Shown here: piece by piece, positions 25,812-38,500 of the stretch
Position numbering within the stretch: the first letter of the stretch is position 1
How the letters are laid out: each line of letters starts with the position of its first letter
Assembly (NCBI GenBank): GCA_030430075.1
Contig: JAUIGN010000027.1
Coordinates: forward strand, 1-64,000
Reading direction: 5' to 3'
DNA: 64,000 nucleotides
DNA from: a bacterium
GTDB taxonomy: Bacteria; Planctomycetota; Planctomycetia; Pirellulales; Pirellulaceae
Program-made: the position numbers and the translations under genes
The notes under the pieces: model-generated
Told to the model about the DNA's origin: nothing
The model's database searches: none
What the model saw: only the letters and a program-made list of their open reading frames with translations

Positions 25812-26484
25812 TCAAGGCGAGCAGGAGGCGGACGGCAGGCGAACGGTTTCCAGCCGATCGCCATTGATGGCGGCGAGTGAATTGCCGATTTTCGACTGTC
25901 CCATCAACGCCCCATTCTCACGGCAATATGGGATTTTGATAGTGAGATGAGTTTTTGGGACTTGTGTGCCCAAGTTGCTGCCGTATTTAGGGATGCGCTA
26001 CGCTTGCCCCATCATTCGAAGGTTTGATCGGACTCACCTGAGCGTGCAGCTTCACCGCGATTTTAGCCCACCGCCTTGCCCAGACGGATTCGTGGAAACA
26101 GCATCGCCCTCGGCACAGTTGCGACACCGACTCTGTTCCGGGAACTGTGAAAGCGCCACCGGTCTTTTCGACCAGTGCGGCGAACGATACTGGTAGACAG
26201 GGGGGCGTTACCACGGACCGATGCGCGTTGCCCACTCGCGTCCAGGTCCGGTGGCCGAAGCCTGCTGGTGAGTCTCTGCCGCGTCAGCCTCATAATGTTC
26301 TGATGCCGCTTCGCGAATCTACCGTTCATGTCCGCCGTCTTGGGAAGATTGCCGTAGCCAATGCGTTGCCACGTGTGAGCCTAAAGGCCTGTGGGATTGC
26401 GCCCTTCAAGCCGGGTTGACCGACGTGGCCTCTTCAAGTTCGACTCAACGTAACCGGATGGCTACGTCTGCGCCAGTATTCGTG
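25812..26484. other. Non-coding stretch before the giant gene
   Basis: I see no convincing gene in about 670 bases. Short frames on both strands do not have protein-like composition. It should hold the promoter of the giant gene, but I cannot point to a clear -35/-10 pair. Confidence 0.5.
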
Positions 26485-26501
26485 TATGCTGATACAGCAT
26501 A
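26485..26501. promoter_or_regulatory. Small palindrome upstream of the giant gene
   Basis: TATGCTG and CAGCATA flank ATA, about 45 bases before the start codon. It could be an operator or a leader hairpin. Downstream, AAGGAG eight bases before the GTG start is a strong ribosome site. Confidence 0.4.
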
Positions 26502-26543
26502 ACGCGGATAGATCATTGCGGTATTCAGCGAAGGAGAACGCGC

Positions 26544-29500
26544 GTGCTCAAACTGGTTAAGCGGCCCAGGAAAAGAGAGAGACGCAGATCACGCTATCAT
26601 CATGCACTTCGCCTTGAACTGCTGGAAGAACGCAATTTGCTCGCGACCCTCACAAACGGCACGGGTGATGGCCGAGCGACCATCGATGTCGATGGGTACG
26701 GGGCATTCGGGTCGATCTTGGGAGGCGTCTCGGGCGAAGCGGTTTACGATCCAATTGGCTTGGCACCGATGTCGACTACCAAAGCCTCTGCCCTCGCTGT
26801 AGGAGTCAATGGAGCAGCGCGAGATTTTCTTACGTCTGGAACACTTGGGACGACCGCAAACGATTTCCCTGGTCTCGCTGTGGAGGGTACGACTGAAGCA
26901 ATCTCTAGCTCATTTTCCTACCAGGGTTTGGACTTTGAGTTGCATCAGGAATTGGTCAACCTAACACAGTTTCAGTCCGGGGCAGCCGGTGGCACCCGTC
27001 TCAAGCAGACGTACGATATCACGAATTCAAGTGGGGCGGCAGCTTTACTGGATATAGTTCGTTATTACGACGGCGATCTAAACCACACCGGATCAGCCGA
27101 AGATGACGGTGCGGGTTTGCGATCAACTAGCTTTGGCCGAAAGGCATTCATCACTGACGAGGCGACCGGCCAATTCTCCGCACTGGACCCGACGGTTGTC
27201 GAAGTGAGCACGACGACGACTACAACCGGTACGGCATTTTTCAATTCTACCGAGGTGCCCTACCGAATAACGACGTCGAGCAGTTTGCTAGACGATGTGA
27301 ACACGGACCTGGAATTCTTTGGCTTAGTTGACGGGGACGTGCTACCGGCCAATGGTGTGATTGATGAAAGTCATGGGTATGACGTCGCTGTTGCCTTCCA
27401 GCAGCTCATCTCGCTTGCTCCGGGTGATACCGCAACCTTTACCACAGTGACCGACTTCGGCCCTGGATCAACGCTCCACTCACTCGTTGCCGAGCCGCAC
27501 AATGCCAGAGTTCCCATCGGTTCCGAACACACAGTCCGGTACACGCTGCTTGATGATGACGGTCTTCCCGCCCGATCGCCACCATCCGACATTCTCGTTT
27601 CCGTCAGTGGTGTTCATTCCGAGGCTGGCTCGGCAGTTCCGAGCGTACTTGAGGCCGGTTACGAGTTTTCATACACCGGCACCGATGTTGGCATCGACCA
27701 GATTACTGCGGACGGACCTGAAGGGACTTTCTTCGGTACACTCGTTACTTGGACATACGCAGATGACTACGGAGACGCCCCGGATGGCGCGGTGGGCACA
27801 GGGCGCGGGAACTATCGGACGCTTTTATCCGACGATGGTCCTAGGCACGGTGCTAGACCGGGCCTCTTTCTGGGAGCCGAAGTCGATCAGGAGGAAGATG
27901 CGGTGCCCTCGCCGGAAGCAATCGGTGACGACGCGCACGAGACATTTGGTTTTCCTGACGACGAAGACGGGGTCAGCGTCCCCCAAGTAGATCTGCATGT
28001 GACGCAAGGAGCCGAACCTACTGTCAACGTTGTTGTGACGAACACGACAGGAACAGACGCCACATTATACGGCTGGATTGACTACGACGCGGACGGACAT
28101 TTCGACAACTCAACAGAGCGTGCGGAAGTCGTCGTTCCGACAGGCTTGGAAAGTGAAGTCGTCTCGCTGCTTTTTCCCAAGGTCCCGATCGGCTACACCG
28201 GCAAGACCTACGCGCGATTCCGACTCAGCACCGACTCCGCAGCGGCAAATTCCTACGGCATGGCGGTCGACGGAGAAGTTGAAGACCACGTCGCTGCGGT
28301 TACCGCTCGGGGTTCTGGAGTCTTGAAAAGCTCCCAACAGTACACCGAGATGGGGAACAGCGGTGCGGCCATCGGTGATTTGGACGGGGACGGCATTATC
28401 GACATCGCCATCGGGGCTTATGGCGGCAGTGTTCCCGGTAGCGGACGCGGAGAGGTTTATATCCTGTTCATGAACTCTGATGGCACGGTTCGCGAACAGG
28501 CCGTCATCGGACACGAGACAGGTGGCGGTCCGAGCTTGATCAACTCGGAACGGTTTGGCACGTCAGTCGTCTCGCTTGGTGATGTCGATGGCGATGGTAT
28601 CCAAGACCTGGGAATCGGAGCACAAGGAGATAGCGAGGTAAACCAAGAAACGGGAAACAGCAAGAAGCAGTTTCTGGGTGCAGCGTATGTCGTGTTCATG
28701 AACCGAGACGGCACTGCGAAAGCGTTTCAGAAGATAGGAGATCGGATCGGCGGCGGACCCGACTTGGACTTCTTTGATTACTTCGGCAACGTGGGAAGCG
28801 TCGGAGACGTGAACGCCGACGGAATTCCCGACATGGCTGTCGGCGCTTCACCAACAGATGGCCGTGGAGCGGTCTATGTCTTCCTTTTAAATCGCGATGG
28901 CACTGCGAAGAGCTTCACAAAGATCTCGCATTCGGCGACCACGGGGCCAATTCTGTCGAATAACGACCATTTCGGACTCTCGGTGGCCGGTATAGGTGAT
29001 ATCGATCGCGATGGTGTTCCAGACATGGCCGTTGGCGCTCTCAGAGACAATGGTATGTTTGGTGGCGTCGTGCACATTCTGTTCCTTGGGCGTGACGGCA
29101 CAGTCAGTAGATCACACGAGATCACGCCAGCACAGATAGGTCTGGCACCCGTTTTCGATTGGCAGCTTGGGCGTTCTGTCGCTGCGATCGAAGACTTGAA
29201 CGGCGATGGAACGTCTGACCTTGCGGTTGGAGGTAAAGGTGCACTGTATGTGTGGCTGATGAATACCGATGGAACGGTCAAGAGCTCCACCCGAGTCAAT
29301 TCAGCAGACGGATTCGTCGCGTGGGTATCGTCCCTCGGCGACTTCAACAGCGACGGCATCCCCGACCTGGTGGCCAATCGGAGTCTCCTGTTCCTGTCTC
29401 CGCCTGCCGACTACGGAGACGCGCCGGATTCGGCGACCGGCACGGCCACCGCAGACTACGAAACGGTGGCGTCCGACAACGGCCCAAGTCACTCCGTCGT

Positions 29501-32500
29501 GTCGGGGCTCTTCCTGGGCGCGACGGTCGATGCGGAAGACGACGCTCGGCCGAACTTCACGGCATCCGGAGACGACACCGATCAGACTCTGTCCGATGAC
29601 GAAGATGGGTTGGTCAATGCGCCTCACGACTTAACGCTGACCGTCGGCACGCAACCGAAGGTCAAGGTCCTGGTCACGAATACGACAGGCGACGACGCGA
29701 CGTTGTGGGGCTGGATGGACTACAACAAGGATGGAGTGTTCGACAACCAAGCTGAGCGGACATCCATGTCCGTCCCGGACGGGTCACTCAGTGATACGGT
29801 GACTCTTGCCTTTCCCGTTGTGCCACCAGGCGCACCGGGTTCGACCTATGCACGGTTCCGACTCAGCACGGACGATGCGGCCGCCTCCCCCACGGGTAAC
29901 GCTATAGATGGGGAGGTGGAAGACTATCCCGTCATTGTCCAGTTGCCGTCCACGGGGACGGTCGGATCGACGGCCAAGATCAGCGACATCTCGGGCGGCT
30001 TCTCGGGCGGGCTCGTTGAGGGAGATTTTTTCGGTATCGATGTTAGCCACATCGGAGACCTCAATCGCGACGGCACCTCCGATATCGTCGTCTCCCAAAG
30101 CGGCGCTGCTGGGGGCAACTCTCGCGGCGGGGTGTGGACGTTATTTCTCGATGACGACGGGACGGTGATTAACCAACAGCCGATTGGTAATGGCGTCGGT
30201 GGATTCGTCGGCACCCTGGATGATAACGCGGGCTTGGGGATCGCGGTTGAGGCAATTCAAGACCTCAACGGGGACGGAATCCAGGATCTCGTTGTCGGAG
30301 TCCGAGGAGACGACGATGGCGGAAACGACCGAGGGGCCGTTTGGGTCCTGTTCATGAAGACCGACGGAACGGCTGGCGGTCAATCAAAGATTAGCAGCAC
30401 GAGTGGCGGGTTGACACTGCCACTCCGAGACGGAGACCAGTTCGGAAGTTCCGTCGCGTCTATTGGAGATCTCGACGGAAACGGCGCCGTCGACTTGGCG
30501 GTTGGTGCAATCGCCGACAGTCATACGAACACCAGCGCAGGTGCGGTCTATGTGCTCTTCATGAATCCCGACGGGACGGTGCGCCATAACCAGAAGCTCA
30601 CCACGGGCGTCGGGGGCTTTGCTCCGGTTCTTGGTAGCCTCGATTCGTTGGGGGCAGTTGCAAACCTGGGAGATCTTGACGGCGATGGAGTGGCGGAAAT
30701 GGCGGTGGGTGCTCCCGGAGATGACGACGGTGGAGCCGATCGCGGAGCGGCGTATGTCTTATTCATGCAGCGAGATGGCACAGCGAAGCGGACTCAGAAG
30801 ATCAGTGCGACGTCCGGAAGACTTCCAGCTCTACTCGATGACGGTGACATGTTTGGCAACGACGTGTCTGCTGCGGGAGACATCAATGGTGACGGCGTGC
30901 CCGACATCATCGTCTCGGCAAACGGCGATGACGATGGGGGAGATGATCGCGGTGCGGTTTACCTGTTGTTTCTCAATCCCGATGGCACCGTGAAGGATTA
31001 TGAAAAACTAAGTGCTGCCACCCCCGGCCTCGGACTCGACGACGGAGATCGCTTTGGCTCCGCAGCGACGCTGGTCTGGGACGTAAATCGAGATGGCGTA
31101 CCTGATTTGGCGGTGGGTGCCGCCGGTGATGATGACGGTGGTCTTGATCGGGGAGCGGTCCACTTGCTGTTCTTAAACTCCGTACCGGACGCGGACCTGG
31201 AAATCACAGCAGAGGACATTAGCGTTTCGCCGCAGGCCGCAGAATTCGGCGGACAAGTCTCAGTAACCTACACCGTGAAGAACGTCGGCGGCGAGCCAGC
31301 AAATGCGACGTGGAGCGACCGGATCTATCTTTCGGACGATGAGCTGCTCGACGCCACAGATCGGCCTATTGCTCTTATCTCAGGCAACGGACCACTGCAG
31401 GACGGTGGCGCCTCCGACGATTCATACACCCGAACCAGCACCGTCACGCTGCCGACCAATTTCGGCGTCGGCGACGGAACGCACTACCTCATCGTGTCGA
31501 GCGACAGCGGGCGTGAACTTCCCGAGTTGAACGACGGAAACAATGCGGCGGCTGTACCTATCGATTTGAAAGCACAACTTCTGCTGGAGTTACCATCGCA
31601 TTCAATCGCTGAAAGTGCGTCGAATCCGGCCATTCGCGGCGTGGTGCGCAGAACAGGCAGCATAGCCAACGAACTGGTGGTGACTTTAACAAGCAGCGCT
31701 GCGGATGAGATATCCGTACCGGCCACCGTGACAATTCCAGCAGGCCATTCTGCGGCGACGTTTAATGTAACGGTGTTCGAGGATGACATCACGGACGGCG
31801 ACCAAATCGTCACGATTACCGCCACGTCGGACGCGCTCGGCGACGCCGATCAGCAGGTAACGGTGCTCGACATCGACCTGCCAACCTTGACCTTGACCGT
31901 CGATGCCAACGAGTTGACTGAAGGTCAGACGATCCAGGCGACCATCACTCGGAGTGTGGTGTCGCCAATGCCATTGACGGTTAGTCTGGCTGCTACTCCG
32001 GGTGCCAACCACGCAACCCTACCGGGCACGGTCGAGATCCCGGCGAATCAGCCATCCACCACCATTAATGTGTCGGCCGTAGCCGACTCGCTGCTTGAAA
32101 TTGATCAGCTCGTTGGAATCGAAGCCAGCAGCCCTGGCTTCATTTTTGGCTTTGCGGAAGTCACCGTGTTGGATGACGACGATCCTGCACTAGAAATTAA
32201 GCTTGCAACTCCAATCATCAGCGAGAGCGGCGGCTCGACGGCAACTACAGCCACGGTCACGCGCGGAAACGTCACCAACCGCGAAATCGTCGTCGAACTT
32301 GATAGCAGCGATGAGACTGAGTTGCGCGTGCCGGAAACCGTCACGTTGCCGGCTGGCGTCGCCTCAGTGCGGTTCTTCGTCGCGGCCATCGATGATGACA
32401 TCGTCGATCAAACGCAAGATGTCTCGCTGTCGGCAACTGCAAGAACCAGCATCACCGGGGACGCACTGCCGGCGACAACCACTACGGCCGTGGTCTCGGT

Positions 32501-35500
32501 GAGTGACGACGATGGGCCGACGTTGTTCGTATCGGTGGACAAACAACTGGTGAGGGAAGGACTCGACCCTGCAGCGATAGGAACGGTTCGCCGAAACACG
32601 GACGCAACGGGCGCGGTGACGGTCGCGTTGTCCTCGGACGACGCTGGCGAAGCGGTCGTGCCAACTGAAGTGACGATTCCCGATGGTCAGGTGTCCGTGA
32701 CGTTCCCGATCCAGCCGATTGACGATAACGTAAACGACGGCGATCAGATGGTCACTCTGACCGCAGCCGCCGATGGCTTCACGACCGGCATGACGACCCT
32801 GGTCGTATCGGATCGCGACTTGCCCGATCTGATCGTCACTGACATCTCGGTTACGGACTCGGCTGACACCGAGGAGATCATCCCGGTCAGCTACAAGGTC
32901 GCTAATCAAGGTCTGGCATCCCTTAGCGGCACGCCCGTGCAACGCGTCTTCCTGTCAGACGATCCGATTGTCGGCGAAGATTCGTTGGTGGCTCAGTTTC
33001 CTCTGGAGATGCAGCTCAGCGTGGGCGAGACCGAAACGAAGGCCTTTGGAATTCAAATGCCGCTCAGTCCGGGCGACTATTGGGTTGTCGTGACCACGGA
33101 TGCAGGATTGGCGGTCGACGAGGGAATCGAGTCGAACAACACGCGCATCGAAGGTCCTATCCGAGTTTCCGCACAGTACTCGGCGACGGTTCAGACCGAC
33201 ACCGAAGTAGCGGTCGCAGATACACCGATCACAATGACCGGGGTTGCCACGCGAGCCTCCGGCGCCATCGCGGACTCGGAGCTAATTGACATTCATGTTG
33301 TCGTCCGGGGGATGCGACGCAGATTCTCCGTCAGGACCGACACCCGCGGTGCCTTCGCTTACACGTTCGAGCCGTTGCCTGGGGAAGCAGGCGTGTACGG
33401 CATTGCGGCCGCGCATCCGGGCGTTGCCGAACCCGAACCGCAAGATAGCTTCGCATTACTTGGCATGCGGTCTGATCCCGTAGATCCGAGATTCATTGTC
33501 AAGGAGGCTGATCCAGCAAGTTTCGGCACGTTATTGGTCGAGAACTTGAGTGATCGCCAACTTACTGGCGTGACCGCGAGGGTTCTGACTGCGCCTACGA
33601 ATCTGGATGTGGATGTCAGCTTGCCAGGAGCTGCGGGTGTTGCAGTGCTCAGCCCACTTGGCTCGCTTCCGCTGACTTATTCTGTCGCCGCTCGCGATGC
33701 ATCGATCACCGGCGGGGAGGTTGTGGTGGAGCTAATGACCTCGGAAGGAGCAACGCTAGACGTTCCAATCCAGGTTTCCGTGACGCCGCTGACGCCGAAG
33801 CTCTCCTCGTGGCCCGGTACCCTCGTTGCCAGCATGCTTCGCGAGCAGAAAAAGGTCGTCGAGTTTACCGTTACCAACAACGGTGGACTGGAGACGGGAG
33901 ACCTCGAGGTGCGTCTCCCTAACGCGTCCTGGATGCAGTTGGCCACCGCGCGCGTGATTCCCACATTGGCCCCGGGAGCGAGCGCGTCAATTTCGCTGGT
34001 GCTATCACCGAACGAGGAGTTACCCCTCGGCGAGTATCGCGGCACGCTGGTCGTTGACAACGACCAAGTTGCGCTGTCCGTCCCCTACCGCTTCCGCGCC
34101 GCATCATCGGAGATGGGTGCACTAGTCGTCGAAGTAGTCGACGAATACACGTTCTACGCTGCAGGCGAGCCGCGTGTGGAGGGAGCGACCGTCACCTTGA
34201 TCGATGAAGTAAGCGGGACAGTGGTCGCCGAAGCAACGACGTTGGCCGATGGACTTGTCACCTTGTCCGACGTACCTGAGGGCTACTACGACCTGCGCAT
34301 CAGCGCAGCTAATCACACCAGCTATAGCGAACCAGTCTTCGTCGAGGGCGAACGGACGAAGCCCGTCCAGGCGTTTCTGGCGGCAGAGGTCGTGAAGTAC
34401 GTCTTCGACGTTGTGCCAACCACGATCGAGGATCATTCGAGAATCGAAGTTGAGACGGTCTTTGAAACCAATGTCCCGGTTCCAGTCATCGTTGTCGAAC
34501 CGCGAGTGATCAATTTCGACGACCTTCAGTTCAAAGACGGCGTCGCCCACATGGAGTTCACGCTCAGCAACCACGGTTTGGTGGCGGCCCAGGACGTGTC
34601 GTTCGAGCTGCCATCGCATCCGGACTTTGAGTTCTCAGCCCTGATTCAAGACGTTGGCGTTCTGCCAGCCAACTCGTCACTCAAGATCCCGGCCAGTGTT
34701 TTCGACTTGTCATTCGCTACCCCCGAGGGGGTCACGGCCATTGAAGGTGAACTTCGCATGTCGGAAAGCACTGCGTTCCCTCCCTCTGTTGTCGCAAATA
34801 ACATCGTTTCAGGCGAGAATTTCCAAACTCGCGCCCGAGAGGATGGAACTTTTCTAATTACCGGTCTCGCGCCAGGGACTTATGAAATCACCGTACCAGG
34901 CTTTGAACTTACCCACGTGACAACGTTGGATGTGCGTGAAGGGGAACTGACGGAGGGAGTCGTTCTGCAACTCGTCGCAGTACAGACTGTGGATGGCACG
35001 ATTATTCGCCAGAGTGACGCGACTCCGGTAGAAAACGCGGCGGTCACGGTGCTTGACGGCGGAAACGTTGTTGCTGCGACCTTCACGGATTCCTCAGGCA
35101 GGTATGTTCTTGTTGGACTTCCCGCCGGCCAATACTCGCTCCTTGTTGAGGGCGAACGGCTTGCCAGGACCGTAGTCTCATCCGTTGATCTTAGCACGAC
35201 CGTGACGACGCATGTTGAGAACGAGTCGATCGTTTCTGGAGGTGTCATCGATGACAACGGTCCGCTCGACGACGTAGGAGTCTTTCTCCGCTCGACGACT
35301 CGCGACATCAAGCCTCTGCACGCAACGGTTACTAGCGACGGAAGCTTTGCCGTGAGAAACCTCGCACCGGGTGATTACACGATGGTTGTGTTTAGCGAGG
35401 GCTATTCAACGCAAGAGACACAAATCACGGTTGGAGCGAATCAGATAGTTAACATTGGGGCAATCAGATTAACACCTGCAAACGGTGTTGGCGCGCTCAG

Positions 35501-38500
35501 GGGCGCAGAGGCAGAAGGCAATCCTTCGTTACAAGAGCTAAGAGAGTTTCGTGAATCGTTCATGGAGTTTCAGTTGCCGCTCTTGGGTTCTTACTTTGGT
35601 CCGGATGTATTTGACCTCTGGACAAAGTATCTAACTAGCGATGGTCCCAATCTCACTCATGAAGAGTTTACTGACGGGAGTGACTTGGTAGAAAGATGGT
35701 CGTGGTCCCCTTTCATTGGAAAGGGGTATCGATACTCGAGCGCCACCGAAAATCGGCTTGACGGCGTGTTTGACTTGGCATTGAAACTCATCGAGGAACG
35801 CCTCGAAGAGGATGAACTGACGAAGTGCGGAGCCGAGCGAGTCAAACCAAACACCTATGCTTTTGACATCGTTGAACTTGCCAAGGAATCGTCCGAGTTA
35901 GCGGATTTACTCAATGGAACGGATCCCCCCAAGCAACTCAACTTTTCATCACCCTACGATGTCCCAGGCAATACCGCAGGTGATGTAGGTCAAGGCAACG
36001 GCAAGCCAGATGCCGAGGGCCAAGTCTATCACGATACGAGAGTTGTTGACGGGAAAATCATCGTGGAGTTTCTGCCGGACGGGATTGGGTCTACGGGCGG
36101 CGCTGTCGGCGGCTACAGAATCTCTTCCCAACTCCGCCTCACGGTGGAAGATACGATTGACTTTCTGCCAGGTCAGTTGGGTGCCGCTTTGGAGGTGCTA
36201 TTTGGAACCGCGATGCTTCGAGAACTGGAACGAAACGGCTTGGCACACGACGTGCCTTTCCGCGTGACAATCAGCGACAAAGACCGCTTCAAGGTGATTC
36301 CTGGTTACGGCTCTGAATTTCGTTCATGTTGCAGTCTGGGTGATTCAGGTGTCGTTAGGTGGAAGCTGCGATGTGGAGCGGGAGACATTCACTACGCTAC
36401 TCAGGTAACGCTAATTGGCTTTTCGGGAGAGGACTGCGACACGCCGGACACATACAGTCCGAGTTCACCCCCGCCTTCAAGTCCGGGTCGTCCAAACCCG
36501 GTTGTCTACCAACCCGATGTAAGACCACTTGCTGACAATTGTGTGTTGACCGAACTCCCTCCTGAGGGTTTAGGCGAAGGAGAAGGCTCTACACGGTCCG
36601 GCGGCGGCATCTGTGCGCAGGTTCGAATCAAGATCGAGCAAACCGCGGTGCAGACGAGGGATGCGTTCGACGCCCGGCTGCAGGTCATCAATGATGTTTC
36701 GCTGCCGCTTGCGGATTTGACCGCACAGTTAATGGTGTTTGACGGCGATGACAACGTTGTGACCAATCTGTTCGGGTTTCTGCCTCCCGATCCCCAGGAA
36801 GTCGCCATGGTGGATGCGGGGGGAATCGAAGACTTTCGTTGGACCATCATTCCGTCCGTGGAAGCAGCGGAGGAGCAGCCGGTCGAGTACTTCGTTGGCG
36901 GCAGCTTTTCGTATCGACAAGGGAGCCAACTGTTCACAGTTCCTTTGTCACCGGTGTCGATTGACGTTTTCCCAACGCCGGAACTCTACCTGAAATACTT
37001 CCAGCAGCGGGAAGTCTTCAGCGATGATCCGTTTACTGACGAGATTGAGCCGGCGATTCCGTTCTCGCTGGGCCTGCAGGTAACCAACCGAGGCGGCGGC
37101 TCCGCCAGAAATCTCCGCGTCGAATCAGCTCAGCCAGAGATAATTGAAAACGAGAAGGGACTCGACACGAGCTTCACGATCATCGGCTCGGAAGTCGAGG
37201 GCCAACCGGGCGACGCATCGTTGACTTTGGAGTTCGGCGAGGTCGCCCCGGGAGAGACGGCGGTTGGCCAGTGGTTCTTTACCACGCCGCTCCACGGCAA
37301 CTACGTCGATCTCGACGTCACGTTCACCCACGACCACAGTGTGCAAACCGGCGTCGACGTTTCATTGATTCGCGCTACGGACATCTACTACCTGGTCCAT
37401 CCCGTCTACGCGGACGGTTCGTTCGACGACGGCCTGCGTGACTTCCTGACGAACGATCTGGACGACCGGAAGCACTTGGCGGACACATTGCATTTGTCCG
37501 ATGGGTCGGTCGTCGACGTCACGGCGGTCGAAGCGGCCGACTCCACCTCAGCGCAACAAGGACAGACGCTGATCGTCGAATTGAACGCGGATCTTCCGGA
37601 CGAGTGGGGATACCTGCGCGTTCCCGATCCAGGACAGGGTGAGTATCGACTGGTGCAGGTACTGCGCAGCGACGGCAAAGAATTGCCCGCCGACAACTTC
37701 TGGCAAACCGACCGCAGCTTTCTGATCCGAGGCGAACGTCCTGTCTATGAAGACATTCTGCACTTGTTCGACTACGGAAGCACGGATTCCTACACGTTGA
37801 CGTATGTACCACGTGACGCTTCACCACCGACGGTCTTCGCGATTCAAGAGGTGATGGACCCGCGGACCGTGCCCGTCGAGACGATTGACGTGACGTTCTC
37901 GGAGCCGATTGCGGACTCGAGCTTTGACTTTGCCGATTTGAGCTTATCCAAGGACGGCGGAGCGAACCTGATCAACGGCAACGTCACCATTGCCTCGTTG
38001 ACGAAATCGGTGTACCGCATTCACGGCCTGTCGACGTTGACGGAGACCGACGGCGAGTACGTGTTGACCGTCGATGCTGCGGGCGTGACGGATCCTTTCG
38101 GAAACCCAGGCATCGGCGTGACAGCCGAATTGTGGAGAAAGGGTGAGTTTGCTCCCGCCATTGTATCGATCCTTGGAGTCGAGTCGGAGTATCGCAACTC
38201 GGCTGTGCCATTCGTGGTGGTTGATTTCAGTGAACCGATCGATCTCGAGTCGTTCGACGACGAAGACATTTCCCTCACGCGCAACGGGGCGACGATTCCC
38301 CTGGATGGCCAACTGGTCATTTCGGCGCTTGACGGCGGCCAGTATCACGTTGCCGGACTGACAGAAGTCACCTCCGCCGACGGAACCTACTCGTTGTCGG
38401 TCGACGCCACTGGGGTCATGGACGATGGCGGGTTCGCGGGAGTGGGCGTGGAGACCGTCACTTGGACCAAGAGCTTGGCCAGTTTCTTCGTCACCGATCT

